Shown: positions 1 through 9,202, counted from the first letter of the stretch. The stretch: DNA of 64,000 nucleotides from Candidatus Kryptobacter tengchongensis (GCA_001485605.1 FAON01000001.1:1-64000); one strand, 5' to 3'. The notes: a model not told the origin generated them from the sequence alone. Translations and numbers: made by a program.

Positions 1-327
1 CCCTCTCTAAAATTTAGAGAGTCGGCGAAGCTCCAAAGGAGTCCCCCTAAGGTCCGAAAGGACTCCCTTGGAGGGTCTCCTAAGGAGTCCATAGGACCTT
101 TGGACCTTAGGGACGATCCCCCAAAGGGGTCCTTAGGACCTTCGGGAGGGGAATTAAAGGGGGTGAGTTGAAAATGACTTTTTGAAATTGCTTCTCGCTC
201 ACTAACCCTCTCTCTAAAATTGTAAAGGGGTAAAGAAATTGACTCACCCCCTATTCTCCTGTCTAAAGTTTAGAGAGGGGGAATCAAAGGGGGTGAGTTG
301 AAAAACTTAGTGAGGGGATAGAGAGTT
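1..327. repeat. Palindrome-rich intergenic repeat cluster
   Basis: No gene is visible here. The stretch is more GC-rich than its surroundings and packed with inverted repeats: CTCTCTAAA-a-TTTAGAGAG at 3-21, CCCTAAGGTCC at 45-55 against GGACCTTAGGG at 102-112, GGTCC-tta-GGACC at 128-140, and TCTAAA-g-TTTAGA at 262-274. A 24-base segment is directly repeated at 151-174 and 281-304 with one mismatch (GAATTAAAGG... versus GAATCAAAGG...), and its GGGGGTGAGT core is present inverted at 242-251. The region follows the 3' end of gcvPB (minus strand), so it would be transcribed as a highly structured tail. This looks like a REP/MITE-type element; its full length cannot be seen because the window begins inside it. 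Confidence 0.7.
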
Positions 328-1776
328 TTATTCTTTAAAGCATACATTTACATTTTTTGAGGCGTAAGCGTCGTCAAGTCGTTTAACAGGTGTGGAATGT
401 GGAGCCGTGCGGACAACATCTGGATTTGTTTTTATTTCTTCAATAATTTTTATCAAAGCATCTGCAAATGCATCAAGTGTTTCTTTTGTTTCGGTTTCAG
501 TCGGTTCAATCATCAACGCTTCAGAGACAATCAGTGGAAAGTAAATAGTTGGTGCATGGAATCCGTAATCAAGCAATCGCTTTGCTATATCAAGTGTGCG
601 GACATTGTATTCAAATTTGTATCTGCTTCCTGAGACGACAAATTCATGAAGTGGTTTTCCAAGATAAGGTCTATCAAAGTAATCCTTTATTCTGCTCAAG
701 AGATAGTTTGCGTTTATGATTGCGTTTTCACTTACCTCTCTTAGACCTTTGCTTCCAAGCATTCTGATATAAGTATAGGCACGGATCATCATTCCGAAGT
801 TTCCAAAAAATGTGTGAATTTTTCCGATTGAATCTGGATAGTTATAGTTCAAAATAAATTTTCCATCTTTTTTCTCTATTCTTGGGACGGGTAGAAATGG
901 CAAGAGTTTTTCGCTCACGGCGACCGGACCTGAACCTGGACCTCCGCCACCATGTGGGGTTGAAAATGTTTTGTGTAGATTTAAATGAACAACATCAAAA
1001 CCCATATCTCCAGGTCTTGTTATTCCAACGAGTGCATTGAGATTTGCACCATCCATATACATTAGGGCACCAGCATCGTGTATTAATTTTTCAATTTTAA
1101 GGATATCTTTTTCAAATATTCCAAGCGTGTTCGGATTGGTGAGCATTATTCCAGCAACATCTTCATCAAGCTTTGATTTTAAATCATCAAGGTCAATGGT
1201 TCCATATTCATTTGACTTGACACTCACGGCGGTGTATCCGGATATCGTAACGCTGGCTGGGTTTGTTCCATGTGCGGAGTCGGGGACAAGAATTTTTTTT
1301 CTTGGGTTTCCGAGTTTCTCGTGATATGCTCTTATCATCAAAATTCCGGTTAATTCACCGTGGGCTCCTGCAGCTGGTTGAAGTGAGACAGCTTTCATTC
1401 CAGTTATTTCAGCAAGCATTTCAGAAAGTTCATACATGATTTGAAGCGCCCCTTGGACAAGCTCATCATCCATGTGCGGATGAATATCTTTGAAGCCCGG
1501 CAAAGATGCGGTGGTTTCGTTTATCTTGGGATTGTATTTCATGGTGCATGAACCGAGCGGATAAAAACCTTTGTCAACATGGTAATTCATCGTAGAAAGT
1601 CGTATGTAATGTCTTATGACCTCATTTTCGCTGATTTCAGGCAGTTGAGGTGGGGATGAGCGTAAGAATTTTTGTGGAATTAGATCTTCAATGTGTTTTT
1701 CTGGAACATCGTTTTTAGGGAGGGAATAACCTCTTCTTCCTGGGCGACTTAGTTCAAAAATTAACTTGGATGGCAT
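328..1776 (-). CDS. gcvPB: Glycine dehydrogenase (decarboxylating) subunit 2, P-protein beta subunit
   Basis: This is the PLP-binding half of the split P-protein of the glycine cleavage system, which decarboxylates glycine and loads the aminomethyl group onto the H-protein lipoyl arm. The 482-residue length fits subunit 2. The PLP lysine is K269 in [18 protein letters not shown], and the family block [14 protein letters not shown] lies at residues 70-83. The ATG at 1776 fits the usual N-terminus ([14 protein letters not shown]). Subunit 1 (gcvPA), commonly just upstream, is not next to it: the upstream neighbour is a divergent PfpI-like gene. No glycine riboswitch was recognised in the 187-bp upstream gap. 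Downstream it runs into the repeat cluster at the window edge. Confidence 0.95.
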   Translation of the reverse strand: MPSKLIFELSRPGRRGYSLPKNDVPEKHIEDLIPQKFLRSSPPQLPEISENEVIRHYIRLSTMNYHVDKGFYPLGSCTMKYNPKINETTASLPGFKDIHPHMDDELVQGALQIMYELSEMLAEITGMKAVSLQPAAGAHGELTGILMIRAYHEKLGNPRKKILVPDSAHGTNPASVTISGYTAVSVKSNEYGTIDLDDLKSKLDEDVAGIMLTNPNTLGIFEKDILKIEKLIHDAGALMYMDGANLNALVGITRPGDMGFDVVHLNLHKTFSTPHGGGGPGSGPVAVSEKLLPFLPVPRIEKKDGKFILNYNYPDSIGKIHTFFGNFGMMIRAYTYIRMLGSKGLREVSENAIINANYLLSRIKDYFDRPYLGKPLHEFVVSGSRYKFEYNVRTLDIAKRLLDYGFHAPTIYFPLIVSEALMIEPTETETKETLDAFADALIKIIEEIKTNPDVVRTAPHSTPVKRLDDAYASKNVNVCFKE

Positions 1777-1868
1777 TTTTAAATTTAATTTTTGTTTAAA
1801 ACTTATGTGCTTTTCAAACCAAAGTTAAAAAGAAAAAGAAAATTTTACAAATCGGCAACCCGTCAAAC

Positions 1869-1890
1869 ATTGAAAAAATGATTTTTCAAT
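1869..1890. repeat. Intergenic inverted repeat, 9-bp arms
   Basis: ATTGAAAAA and TTTTTCAAT flank a 4-base spacer between the divergent gcvPB and PfpI-like genes. The arms are perfectly complementary but AT-only apart from one G-C pair. It could be an operator or simply AT-rich coincidence; no assignment is made. Confidence 0.35.
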
Positions 1891-1963
1891 TTTATCTTTT
1901 TAGATGTGAAGTAAAAATGAGAAGAAAGCGTGAGTTTATCAAAAACAAACATTTCAGTGCGAT

Positions 1964-2482
1964 ATGAAGTTAAAAGGCAAAAAGATTGTCGTTTTAGTTG
2001 AGGACTATGTTGAGGAAATTGAACTTCTTTATCCGAGATACAGATTAATTGAAGAAGGAGCTGAGGTTAAAGTTGCAGGTCCAGAGGTGAAAGTTTTTAG
2101 AGGGAAAAATGGTTATCCTATAAAAGCAGATATCAGTTTTGATGAGATAAGTGTTGAGAATTTTGATGCTATTGTGATACCTGGTGGATATGCGCCGGAT
2201 AGAATACGAAGGAATAAAATTGCCGTTGAATTGACAAAAAAATTTTATGAGTCGGGCAAAATTGTTGCTTTCATTTGCCATGCTGGATGGGTTCCAATTT
2301 CTGCTGGAATTTTGCGGGGTAAAAAGGTCACAGGATTTTTCTCAATAAAGGATGACCTTGTAAATGCGGGTGCAGAATATGTTGACAGTGAAGTTGTGGT
2401 TGATGGAAATTTAGTAAGTTCAAGAGTTCCGGATGACCTTCCAGCATTTTGCAAAGCTATAATATCTGCTCTTTCTGATTGA
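1964..2482 (+). CDS. DJ-1/PfpI family protein (class I glutamine amidotransferase-like)
   Basis: This 172-residue cytoplasmic protein has the DJ-1/PfpI fold. The nucleophile-elbow cysteine is C105 in VAFICHAGW, followed by H106, and an acidic pair E17/E18 stands where the family places the glutamate that activates the cysteine. The FDAIVIPGGYAPD block is also typical. Family members are described as proteases, deglycases or general stress proteins; the exact reaction cannot be read from the sequence. The gene is divergent from gcvPB and lies 63 bp before the radical SAM gene, so the two may be cotranscribed. No good Shine-Dalgarno sequence precedes the ATG. Confidence 0.88.
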   Translation: MKLKGKKIVVLVEDYVEEIELLYPRYRLIEEGAEVKVAGPEVKVFRGKNGYPIKADISFDEISVENFDAIVIPGGYAPDRIRRNKIAVELTKKFYESGKIVAFICHAGWVPISAGILRGKKVTGFFSIKDDLVNAGAEYVDSEVVVDGNLVSSRVPDDLPAFCKAIISALSD

Positions 2483-2545
2483 AACCAGAATTGTCTCAAA
2501 TATGTTGGAATTAATGAAAGCGTAAAAGAAAAAGTGAGGTTTTTT

Positions 2546-3604
2546 ATGTTCAGCGAGGTTCAAACGCTGAAAAATGTTTTGATGCGAAATTCAAGGGTTG
2601 GGGAACTTTACAGAAAAATTGAAGAGAAGCGGATTGAATGTTTCGCCTGCGGGCATAGGTGTAAAATTTCCGATGGGAAAAGTGGCGTTTGTAGAGTTAG
2701 ATTTAATGTTGGGGGAAAGCTTTATGTTCCATGGGGATATGTGACTTCACTTGCGCTTGACCCGATTGAGAAAAAGCCGTTTTTCCATGTTTATCCTGGA
2801 AGTTACACTTTAAGCTTCGGCATGCTTGGTTGCGATTTTCACTGTGATTATTGCCAAAACTGGGTAACATCTCAAGCGTTAAGAGATCCTGTTGCTGGAA
2901 CGATGCCAGATTTTATCACCCCCGAGGAAATAGTTGATATCGCTCTTAAATACAAAAGCAAAATTATAACAAGCACATATAATGAACCGCTGATCACATC
3001 AGAATGGTCTGTTGGGATTTTTAAAATTGCAAGTCAATATGGAATTCGCGGAGCTTATGTGTCAAATGGAAACGCAACGCCTGAGGTTCTGGATTACCTC
3101 AGACCATATGTTGATTTTTATAAAGTTGATTTAAAGACATTCAACGATTTGAATTATAGAAAACTTGGCGGAAGGTTAAATGTTGTTCTTGATACAATTA
3201 AAATGCTTGTTGAAAAAGGTTTCTGGGTTGAGATAGTTACGCTTGTTGTCCCTGGATTTAACGATTCCGAGGATGAATTGAGAGATATTGCGAGGTTTAT
3301 AGCAAGTGTTTCTCCAAACATTCCATGGCATGTAACTGCTTTTCATAAGGATTATAAAATGACGGATCCGGATAATACAAGACCAGAACAGTTGATAAAA
3401 GCGGTTGAGATAGGTTATGAAGAAGGATTGAGGTTTGTCTATGCAGGGAACATACCAGGTTATGTTGATAGGTATGAGAACACATATTGCTTCAATTGTG
3501 GGGCTTTGCTCATTGAAAGGTTTGGCTTCAGGGTTTTAAAAAATAAAATTGACAATGGGAAGTGTTATAAATGTGGAACCGTTATACCTGGTTATTGGGG
3601 ATAA
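2546..3604 (+). CDS. amrS: AmmeMemoRadiSam system radical SAM enzyme
   Basis: This is a radical S-adenosylmethionine enzyme of the AmmeMemoRadiSam type (pyruvate formate-lyase-activating-like). The 4Fe-4S motif CX3CX2C is at C96, C100 and C103 in GCDFHCDYCQNW. N-terminal cysteines C32, C35, C39 and C49 and a C-terminal CFNCG...CYKCG zinc-ribbon-like cluster match this subfamily. The frame can start at GTG 2534, but ATG 2546 is preferred because GAGGT ends five bases before it. The AMMECR1 and Memo partner genes that name the system are not in this window. The substrate is unknown. The stop codon overlaps or closely abuts the start of the TonB receptor. Confidence 0.9.
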   Translation: MFSEVQTLKNVLMRNSRVGELYRKIEEKRIECFACGHRCKISDGKSGVCRVRFNVGGKLYVPWGYVTSLALDPIEKKPFFHVYPGSYTLSFGMLGCDFHCDYCQNWVTSQALRDPVAGTMPDFITPEEIVDIALKYKSKIITSTYNEPLITSEWSVGIFKIASQYGIRGAYVSNGNATPEVLDYLRPYVDFYKVDLKTFNDLNYRKLGGRLNVVLDTIKMLVEKGFWVEIVTLVVPGFNDSEDELRDIARFIASVSPNIPWHVTAFHKDYKMTDPDNTRPEQLIKAVEIGYEEGLRFVYAGNIPGYVDRYENTYCFNCGALLIERFGFRVLKNKIDNGKCYKCGTVIPGYWG

Positions 3605-6045
3605 TGTTAATTTTATTTTCATTTTCATCAGCCCAAGATGCAAGGATAAAAGGAAAAGTTATAGATTCTGAAACTGGTGAACCGATTCCAAATGTGAATG
3701 TAGTGATTGTTGGGACGACGCTTGGGGCATCAACTGATTTAAGAGGAGAGTTTGAGATCAGAGTCAGACCCGGGATTTACATTGTTGAAGCAAGAGCTGT
3801 TGGCTACCAAAGTAGCAAGAAAGAGGTTGATGTAAAAACTGGGGCTGTTTTCGTTGAGTTTCGTTTAGAACAGAATTATATAGAAATTGGTGAGGTTGAG
3901 GTGCTTGCAGATTATAAAACTCGCCGTGCTGTTGATGTAAGACCAAGCGTTATAGAAGTTAAACCAAAAGATGTTAAGATAAGTGCTGGTTTTGGTGAAG
4001 ATGTTTTTAGGATGTTAAGAACTTTGCCCGGAGTTTTATCGCCTTCTGATTTTGCCACGCGCTTTGTTGTTCGTGGTGGTTCCCCAGATGAAAATTTGAT
4101 AATTATAGATGGGGTTGAGATTTACAATCCGTATCGCCTTTATGGTTTTGTGAGTATGTTTAACCCCGATCTTGTCAGTGATTTTAATTTCATGGCTGGT
4201 GGATTCCCAGCAAAATACGGGGATAGATTATCCGCTGTCCTTGATGTTTCAAGTCGTGATGGAAACAGAGATAAACTCTTTTCAAGCATGATAAATGTAA
4301 ATTTCACAAATGCAAATTTGATTTTTGAGGGGAAGTTGCCACTAAATGGCTCGTGGATATTTTCAACTAGAAGAACATATTATGATTTGATACTTGGTCC
4401 AATAGCGGAGAAGACGGGGCTCGTCAGCGGTGATGTTGCATTTCCAAATTTTTACGATTTTCAGAGCAAATTAACCTTCCAACCGTTTAACAAAAGTAAA
4501 GTGGATCTTTTTTTGATTCACAGCAGAGATGCGATGAATATCATAACTGGCGAAAATTTTAATAGACCAGATAGCGTTGCGGTAAATGATTTATCTTATA
4601 ACAATACATTCGCTTTTTCCTGGAGGTATTCTCCATCTAAAAATTTTGTTATTAAATTTTTGTCGTCGTGGTATAAAAACTCAGGGGAGAGTAAATTTGG
4701 CGGTGAACTGCTTGATCCATCTTATGATTTTGATAAGAAGGTTGTTTCAGATGACGCAACATTTTTTAAGATAGAAACATGGTCAAATTATTCAATACAA
4801 AAATTTTCAACATCAGTTGATGTTAGTTATGAATTCGGACGAAATCTTCTTGAGTTTGGTATCGGGAATAACTATGTTATTTCGGAGTTAAAATATGTTT
4901 TGAAGATGGATGAGTCTTTGAGGATGTTTCTTCTATCGCTTGGTTTTTTCTCAGCCCCCGAGATTTTTAAGTATGCTGAGAGATATAATCGTTCTTATTT
5001 TTATGTTCAAGATAAGTTGAGATTGGGGCATAAATTTACTGTGCAACCTGGAGTGAGATTTGATTATTACGGGATTGTGAAGAGAGGTTATTTTTCACCG
5101 AGATTTAATTTTCTTTACAACATTGATGCGCTTACAAGTTTGAGGTTTGCCTATGGATGGTATTATCAATCGCCAGGATATGAAAAAATTTATGATCAAA
5201 ATACATTTTTTGATTTCACCCAGGTTGAAAATTTAAACGCAGAGAAGGCAACGCATTATATTCTTGGTTTTGAAAGATGGCTTGCACCGGATATTTTGGC
5301 AAGGGTTGAGGGTTATTACAAGAACTTTGATGATCTTATTGTGAGAAAGCGTGTAAATGGGACAAGGTGGGTTGCGGATAGAATACCTGATTATCCTCCG
5401 ACAGATATTAATGGCTGGAGTCAGCCATATCGGATAACCGTGAGCGATTCGGTTACGCCAATCCCTGTAAATAAGGGCGATGGAGAGGCTTATGGTTTTG
5501 AAATTTATATTGAGAAAAGGGAGACGAGAAATAGCAAAATTTATGGATGGCTTTCCTATTCTTTCTCGGTTGCGAGGAGAAAAATTTACAATGTTGAGTT
5601 GCCCTTTATTTTTGACCAGAGGCATACATTTAACATTGTATTGAACTGGAAGATAAGCAAGAAATTTGATATGGGCATAACATGGATGTATGGGACGAAT
5701 TATCCATATACAGAGCCAATTGGTGTAAAGCCAAGGATTTTTGTGAGTGATACAGTTGTTAAGATAATGACTGTGAGAGATAAAGTTTTACTTGATCTTG
5801 ACTTTGGAGGATTGGCTAATTTTTTAAATGCGAGGAAACCACCATATCATCGTCTTGACATAAGAATTATATATAATGCAAGGTTCTGGGGCGCTAATTG
5901 GAGTTTTTACCTTGATGTTGTGAATGTTTACAACAGGAAAAATGTTGTGGCTTACGATTTCAGCATCTCAAATGGACAGATAAAACGAAGGGCTATAACA
6001 ATGTTGCCGATCCTTCCTACATTTGGAATAAGTGTTAAGTTTTAA
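3571..6045 (+). CDS. TonB-dependent outer-membrane receptor with carboxypeptidase-regulatory-like domain
   Basis: This 824-residue protein has a signal peptide (residues 1-22, ending FSFSSAQ), a CarboxypepD_reg-like beta-sandwich (about 24-105, beginning ARIKGKVIDSETGEPIPNVN), a TonB plug (about 115-225, with VVRGGSPDENLIIIDGVEI) and a 22-strand-type barrel. It ends in GISVKF, and a terminal Phe is typical of outer-membrane barrels. This architecture is common in Bacteroidota-type receptors for large or chelated nutrients; the ligand is not predictable. The ATG at 3571 overlaps the upstream gene by 34 bp but supplies the positively charged n-region of the signal peptide. An alternative ATG at 3604 would leave a truncated signal. 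TonB at 61.6-62.3 kb could energise it. Confidence 0.9.
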   Translation: MWNRYTWLLGIMLILFSFSSAQDARIKGKVIDSETGEPIPNVNVVIVGTTLGASTDLRGEFEIRVRPGIYIVEARAVGYQSSKKEVDVKTGAVFVEFRLEQNYIEIGEVEVLADYKTRRAVDVRPSVIEVKPKDVKISAGFGEDVFRMLRTLPGVLSPSDFATRFVVRGGSPDENLIIIDGVEIYNPYRLYGFVSMFNPDLVSDFNFMAGGFPAKYGDRLSAVLDVSSRDGNRDKLFSSMINVNFTNANLIFEGKLPLNGSWIFSTRRTYYDLILGPIAEKTGLVSGDVAFPNFYDFQSKLTFQPFNKSKVDLFLIHSRDAMNIITGENFNRPDSVAVNDLSYNNTFAFSWRYSPSKNFVIKFLSSWYKNSGESKFGGELLDPSYDFDKKVVSDDATFFKIETWSNYSIQKFSTSVDVSYEFGRNLLEFGIGNNYVISELKYVLKMDESLRMFLLSLGFFSAPEIFKYAERYNRSYFYVQDKLRLGHKFTVQPGVRFDYYGIVKRGYFSPRFNFLYNIDALTSLRFAYGWYYQSPGYEKIYDQNTFFDFTQVENLNAEKATHYILGFERWLAPDILARVEGYYKNFDDLIVRKRVNGTRWVADRIPDYPPTDINGWSQPYRITVSDSVTPIPVNKGDGEAYGFEIYIEKRETRNSKIYGWLSYSFSVARRKIYNVELPFIFDQRHTFNIVLNWKISKKFDMGITWMYGTNYPYTEPIGVKPRIFVSDTVVKIMTVRDKVLLDLDFGGLANFLNARKPPYHRLDIRIIYNARFWGANWSFYLDVVNVYNRKNVVAYDFSISNGQIKRRAITMLPILPTFGISVKF

Positions 6046-6076
6046 TCGCTAAACCGAAACAAATTAAAATTTAAAC

Positions 6077-7261
6077 ATGCGAAGGGTTTATCTTGACAAC
6101 AGTGCTACGACACCCGTTGACCCTGCTGTTGTTGAAGCGATGATGCCATATTTTACTGAAATTTTTGGGAATCCATCTTCTGTTCACTGGTTTGGCAGGG
6201 AAGCGAAGGTTGCAATAGAAGAGGCAAGATATAAAATCGCAAATTTTATAAATGCTGATCCATCTGAGATAATTTTCACAAGTGGGGGGACGGAATCTGA
6301 TAATTTTGCAATCTTTGGGGTGGCGCTTTCTGGTCTTAGGAAAGGTAAAAACCACATAATAACAACTAAAATTGAACACCATGCTGTGCTTGATTCTTGT
6401 CTTTATCTACAAAAAAATGGGTTTGAGGTCACATTTTTAAAAGTTGGTTCAGATGGGGTTGTTGATCCCGATGATGTGAGAAAAGCGATAACTTCCAAGA
6501 CTTGTCTTATAAGCGTGATGCACGTGAATAATGAAATTGGAACGATACAACCGATTCAGGAAATAGGTATGATAGCAATGGAACATGGTATACCATTTCA
6601 TACAGATGCAGTTCAATCTTTTGGTAAGATTGAGGTTGATGTTAAGGACTTGAAAGTTGATTTAATTTCGGCTTCGGCTCATAAAATTTACGGACCTAAG
6701 GGGATAGGTTTTCTTTATGTAAGGAATGGGGTTGAGATTGAGAAATTTCATCACGGGGGTTCGCAGGAGGCAGGCAGAAGAGCGGGGACGGAGAGCGTTC
6801 CATTGATAGTTGGATTTGCTAAAGCGGTTGAACTCTGCGCTGAGAGAATGAAGCAAGATTATGAACATGTGGGCTCATTAAGAAAGCGTATGATTGAAAA
6901 AATAAATGATCTCTTTGCGGAGTTTGGCGATATTTTAATTTTGAACAGTCCATATGATAAAACGATACCTTATATCTTGAATTTTTCAATAAATTCAGGT
7001 AAAATTGATATAGACGCAGAAGCATTGATATATGGACTTGACTTGAGAGGCGTTGCGGTTTCAAATGGTTCCGCTTGCACTTCTGGGAGTTTGAAACCGT
7101 CTCATGTTATACTTGCACTTGGAAGGGATGAAAAAACATCTCTTGCCACAGTTAGATTTTCTTTTGGACGATGGAATACAATTGATGATGTTGATTATGC
7201 TGTTGAAAAATTTGCCGAGGTAGTTAAAAATTTTGTTGGAAGAGCTGTTTTAAAAACTTAA
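6077..7261 (+). CDS. nifS: Cysteine desulfurase (NifS/IscS family)
   Basis: This PLP enzyme removes sulfur from cysteine as a persulfide for Fe-S cluster assembly or other thiolation. It is 394 residues long, the usual length. K203 in SASAHKIYGPKG is the PLP lysine and C334 in SNGSACTSGSLKPSHV is the persulfide cysteine. The longer active-site segment around the cysteine marks a group I (NifS/IscS) enzyme. No iscU, iscA or iscR lies next to it, so its acceptor is not evident here. It sits 31 bp after the TonB receptor, with the ATG at 6077. Confidence 0.94.
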   Translation: MRRVYLDNSATTPVDPAVVEAMMPYFTEIFGNPSSVHWFGREAKVAIEEARYKIANFINADPSEIIFTSGGTESDNFAIFGVALSGLRKGKNHIITTKIEHHAVLDSCLYLQKNGFEVTFLKVGSDGVVDPDDVRKAITSKTCLISVMHVNNEIGTIQPIQEIGMIAMEHGIPFHTDAVQSFGKIEVDVKDLKVDLISASAHKIYGPKGIGFLYVRNGVEIEKFHHGGSQEAGRRAGTESVPLIVGFAKAVELCAERMKQDYEHVGSLRKRMIEKINDLFAEFGDILILNSPYDKTIPYILNFSINSGKIDIDAEALIYGLDLRGVAVSNGSACTSGSLKPSHVILALGRDEKTSLATVRFSFGRWNTIDDVDYAVEKFAEVVKNFVGRAVLKT

Positions 7262-7273
7262 ATTATTCAAAAC

Positions 7274-7915
7274 ATGAGATTTTTTATAAAGAAGTTTGTT
7301 GTTATTTTCACGATCTTATCGCTTGTTGTTTACGATTTTTATCCCACAGTGGTTTTTGCACAGCGGGATAAAATCAAAGTTGGGTTTATTGGATTCAAGT
7401 TTGAGGGGGTTGGAAAGAAGGTGCAAAGGGACATAACTAATAATGTCTTATATTTACTTGCACGAAAACCATCGGTTGAAATAGTTCCTCCGGAGGAAGC
7501 AATTGCTCTTGTTGGGAGTGAAAAAATTAACGCTATTTTATCTTTGCCTTCTGAAAATGAGGTTGTACTTCTTTCGCATATGCTTGGGGTTGATTATCTT
7601 TTCTTTGGAAATTTTGTAAATCAGGGAAATGATACGAACAATGTCATGCTTTATGGAACATTTGAGTGTTTTGATAGACCGAAAAGAAGGTTTCATACTG
7701 TTGAGATAACCTGGACATACGAAAACATTGAGGAGGAGGTAAAGAAGATAGACAAAGAGTTTGTAAGTAAGGTTTTACCAAGTAGGGGTTCCGCGCTTAC
7801 AAATTTGTTTTTTATCATTGTCCTTGGTTTACTTGTCATTGGGACTTATACGCTTGTGTGGGGGTTGAGCGCAGGCGAATCACAGGATACTGGATCATCG
7901 CCGGTTACGCAGTGA
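7274..7915 (+). CDS. Secreted or membrane-anchored hypothetical protein
   Basis: No family is confidently recognised. The 213-residue product has a long N-terminal signal sequence (about 1-29, ending TVVFAQ), a soluble domain, and a hydrophobic segment near residues 176-197 (LFFIIVLGLLVIGTYTLVW). The soluble part (KVGFIGFKFEGVG, then VGVDYLFFGNFVNQG-like strands) loosely resembles CsgG/TolB-N-type domains, in which a sugar-like or lipid-like search for a conserved pattern begins with a beta strand; this resemblance is weak. It lies 12 bp after the cysteine desulfurase and 24 bp before a lipoprotein, so the three may share a transcript. Confidence 0.7.
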   Translation: MRFFIKKFVVIFTILSLVVYDFYPTVVFAQRDKIKVGFIGFKFEGVGKKVQRDITNNVLYLLARKPSVEIVPPEEAIALVGSEKINAILSLPSENEVVLLSHMLGVDYLFFGNFVNQGNDTNNVMLYGTFECFDRPKRRFHTVEITWTYENIEEEVKKIDKEFVSKVLPSRGSALTNLFFIIVLGLLVIGTYTLVWGLSAGESQDTGSSPVTQ

Positions 7916-7939
7916 GAAAAATTTTTAAGGAGGTAAGTT

Positions 7940-8461
7940 ATGTATTGCCTACAAAGTGCACATATTTTTGGAAGGTTATTAATAGGTTTTATGTGCTTTA
8001 TGATGTTTTCGTGTAAAGGTGGTAATTTCATAAGCAATAAGGGTGTCGTTTCGTATGAGGTTTCTTTTAATACGGATAAAAATTATATCATCAACGAAAC
8101 GACATTTATTTTGCAGTTATATGAATATACACTTGAGATAGTTGATCCGATGCGGGATTATTATGTTATACAGACATACTGGAGGGTTCGCGATGGGCAG
8201 CTTTCGTTTGGTGAAGATACTGTTGATGCTTTATTTAGGGATAGGGTGCTTATTCATATTGTTCCGCGTGGCAGAAGTAGTTTTTACTTTAGGACATATC
8301 AGGTTTACAATACAGTTTTTCAGTTTGAGTTCCAGGTGAAAATGGGATCGGGTAATTGGGTTAAGTTTTCGCCACCTGAAGATTATTTGAGGGAATATAC
8401 AGCTATAATTAAGGAGTTGAAGATAAGGATGTTAAGGTATGGTCCAAGTTCGGGTGGATGA
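7940..8461 (+). CDS. Hypothetical lipoprotein
   Basis: The 173-residue product is not recognised. It has an N-terminal hydrophobic segment ending in a lipobox-like FMMFSC (cysteine at residue 25), which suggests lipid anchoring after cleavage by signal peptidase II. The rest is predicted to be mainly beta-strand (GVVSYEVSFNTD..., FYFRTYQVYNTVFQFEFQ). AAGGAGGT lies seven bases before the ATG, one of the best ribosome-binding sites in the window. It follows the preceding secreted hypothetical and ends about 90 bp before the tRNA cluster. Confidence 0.72.
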   Translation: MYCLQSAHIFGRLLIGFMCFMMFSCKGGNFISNKGVVSYEVSFNTDKNYIINETTFILQLYEYTLEIVDPMRDYYVIQTYWRVRDGQLSFGEDTVDALFRDRVLIHIVPRGRSSFYFRTYQVYNTVFQFEFQVKMGSGNWVKFSPPEDYLREYTAIIKELKIRMLRYGPSSGG

Positions 8462-8483
8462 TTTAGTTGGAATTGAGAAATTC

Positions 8484-8512
8484 TTGCATTTTTAAAAATG
8501 AATGATTATATT
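8484..8512 (+). promoter_or_regulatory. Promoter of the tRNA-Thr/Tyr/Gly/Thr cluster
   Basis: TTGCAT at 8484-8489 and TATATT at 8507-8512 are separated by 17 bases and lie about 40 bp before the first tRNA. The TATATTT -10 form recurs at other promoters in this window. Confidence 0.6.
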
Positions 8513-8552
8513 TATGTCTGCTCTGAGGTTAGTCATAGTTCTTTTATAATAG

Positions 8553-8625
8553 GCTGGCGTAGCTCAGTTGGTAGAGCAGCTGACTTGTAATCAGCAGGTC
8601 CGGGGTTCAAATCCCCGCGCCAGCT
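8553..8625 (+). tRNA. tRNA-Thr (UGU)
   Basis: A complete cloverleaf is present: acceptor GCTGGCG pairs with CGCCAGC, the anticodon loop CTTGTAA gives UGU, and the T-loop is TTCAAAT. CCA is not encoded. It is first in the cluster. Confidence 0.96.
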
Positions 8626-8636
8626 CAGTTTTGAGT

Positions 8637-8721
8637 GGGTGGGCGCCGGAGTTGGAGAGCCGGGCTGGGCTGTAAACCCAGTGGCGTGAAGCCTGAGGGG
8701 GTTCGAATCCCTCCCCACCCA
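8637..8721 (+). tRNA. tRNA-Tyr (GUA)
   Basis: Acceptor GGGTGGG pairs with CCCACCC, D-stem CCGG with CCGG, anticodon stem CTGGG with CCCAG around CTGTAAA, and there is a class II variable arm (GGC-GTGAA-GCC). With the 7-bp acceptor stem, position 8 is C (base 8644) rather than the nearly universal U8, while A14 is kept. Confidence 0.95.
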
Positions 8722-8731
8722 CAGATTTAGA

Positions 8732-8804
8732 GCGGGTGTAGCTCAGATGGTAGAGCGCCAGCCTTCCAAGCTGGTGGTCGCGGGTTCGAGTCCCGTCGCC
8801 CGCT
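8732..8804 (+). tRNA. tRNA-Gly (UCC)
   Basis: Acceptor GCGGGTG pairs with CGCCCGC, with one T-G pair. The anticodon stem CCAGC/GCTGG encloses CTTCCAA, giving UCC. The T-loop is TTCGAGT and CCA is not encoded. Confidence 0.96.
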
Positions 8805-8811
8805 CAAGAAC

Positions 8812-8884
<73 letters not shown>

Positions 8885-8921
8885 CCAGATTTGAAAATAT
8901 CAAAATAAATGTTATATTTAG

Positions 8922-9086
8922 ATGGCTAAATCTGAAGGGAGAGAGATTATCACGCTTGAGTGTACGGTTTGTAAGCGTAGAAATTATACGACTACGAAAA
9001 ATCGTAGAAAACACCCAGAAAGGGTAGAATATAAAAAATATTGCAAATTCTGCAATAAACACACTATTCACAAGGAAACACGCTAA
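8922..9086 (+). CDS. rpmG: 50S ribosomal protein L33
   Basis: This 54-residue protein ([17 protein letters not shown]...) is a complete L33 of the large subunit. It keeps the zinc-binding form with C14-x2-C17 and C41-x2-C44, so it is the C+ type. No Shine-Dalgarno sequence is visible. A TTGAAA (8891) - N16 - TATATT (8913) promoter-like pair ends only three bases before the ATG, which would give a leaderless or nearly leaderless transcript if it were used. It lies between tRNA-Thr and tRNA-Trp, as in genomes with the order tuf-rpmG-tRNA-Trp-secE, but tuf is absent here. Confidence 0.95.
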   Translation: MAKSEGREIITLECTVCKRRNYTTTKNRRKHPERVEYKKYCKFCNKHTIHKETR

Positions 9087-9092
9087 TGGGAC

Positions 9093-9165
9093 ACGTCCGT
9101 AGCTCAACTGGTAGAGCAGCGGTCTCCAAAACCGCAGGTTGGGGGTTCGAGTCCCTCCGGACGTG
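9093..9165 (+). tRNA. tRNA-Trp (CCA)
   Basis: Acceptor ACGTCCG pairs with CGGACGT, the anticodon loop CTCCAAA gives CCA, and the discriminator is G, as expected for bacterial tRNA-Trp. It lies 37 bp before secE, its usual neighbour. Confidence 0.96.
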
Positions 9166-9202
9166 CTAATTTTTTATTTAAAAATTATCTGCTTTTAACC
9201 TG

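Noticed and set aside
1777-1963. Glycine riboswitch upstream of gcvPB
   Set aside because: No tandem aptamer-like structure or terminator could be recognised in the AT-rich gap.
8885-8887. Encoded CCA as a general rule for tRNAs here
   Set aside because: Only tRNA-Thr (GGU) is followed by CCA; the other five are not, so it may be chance.
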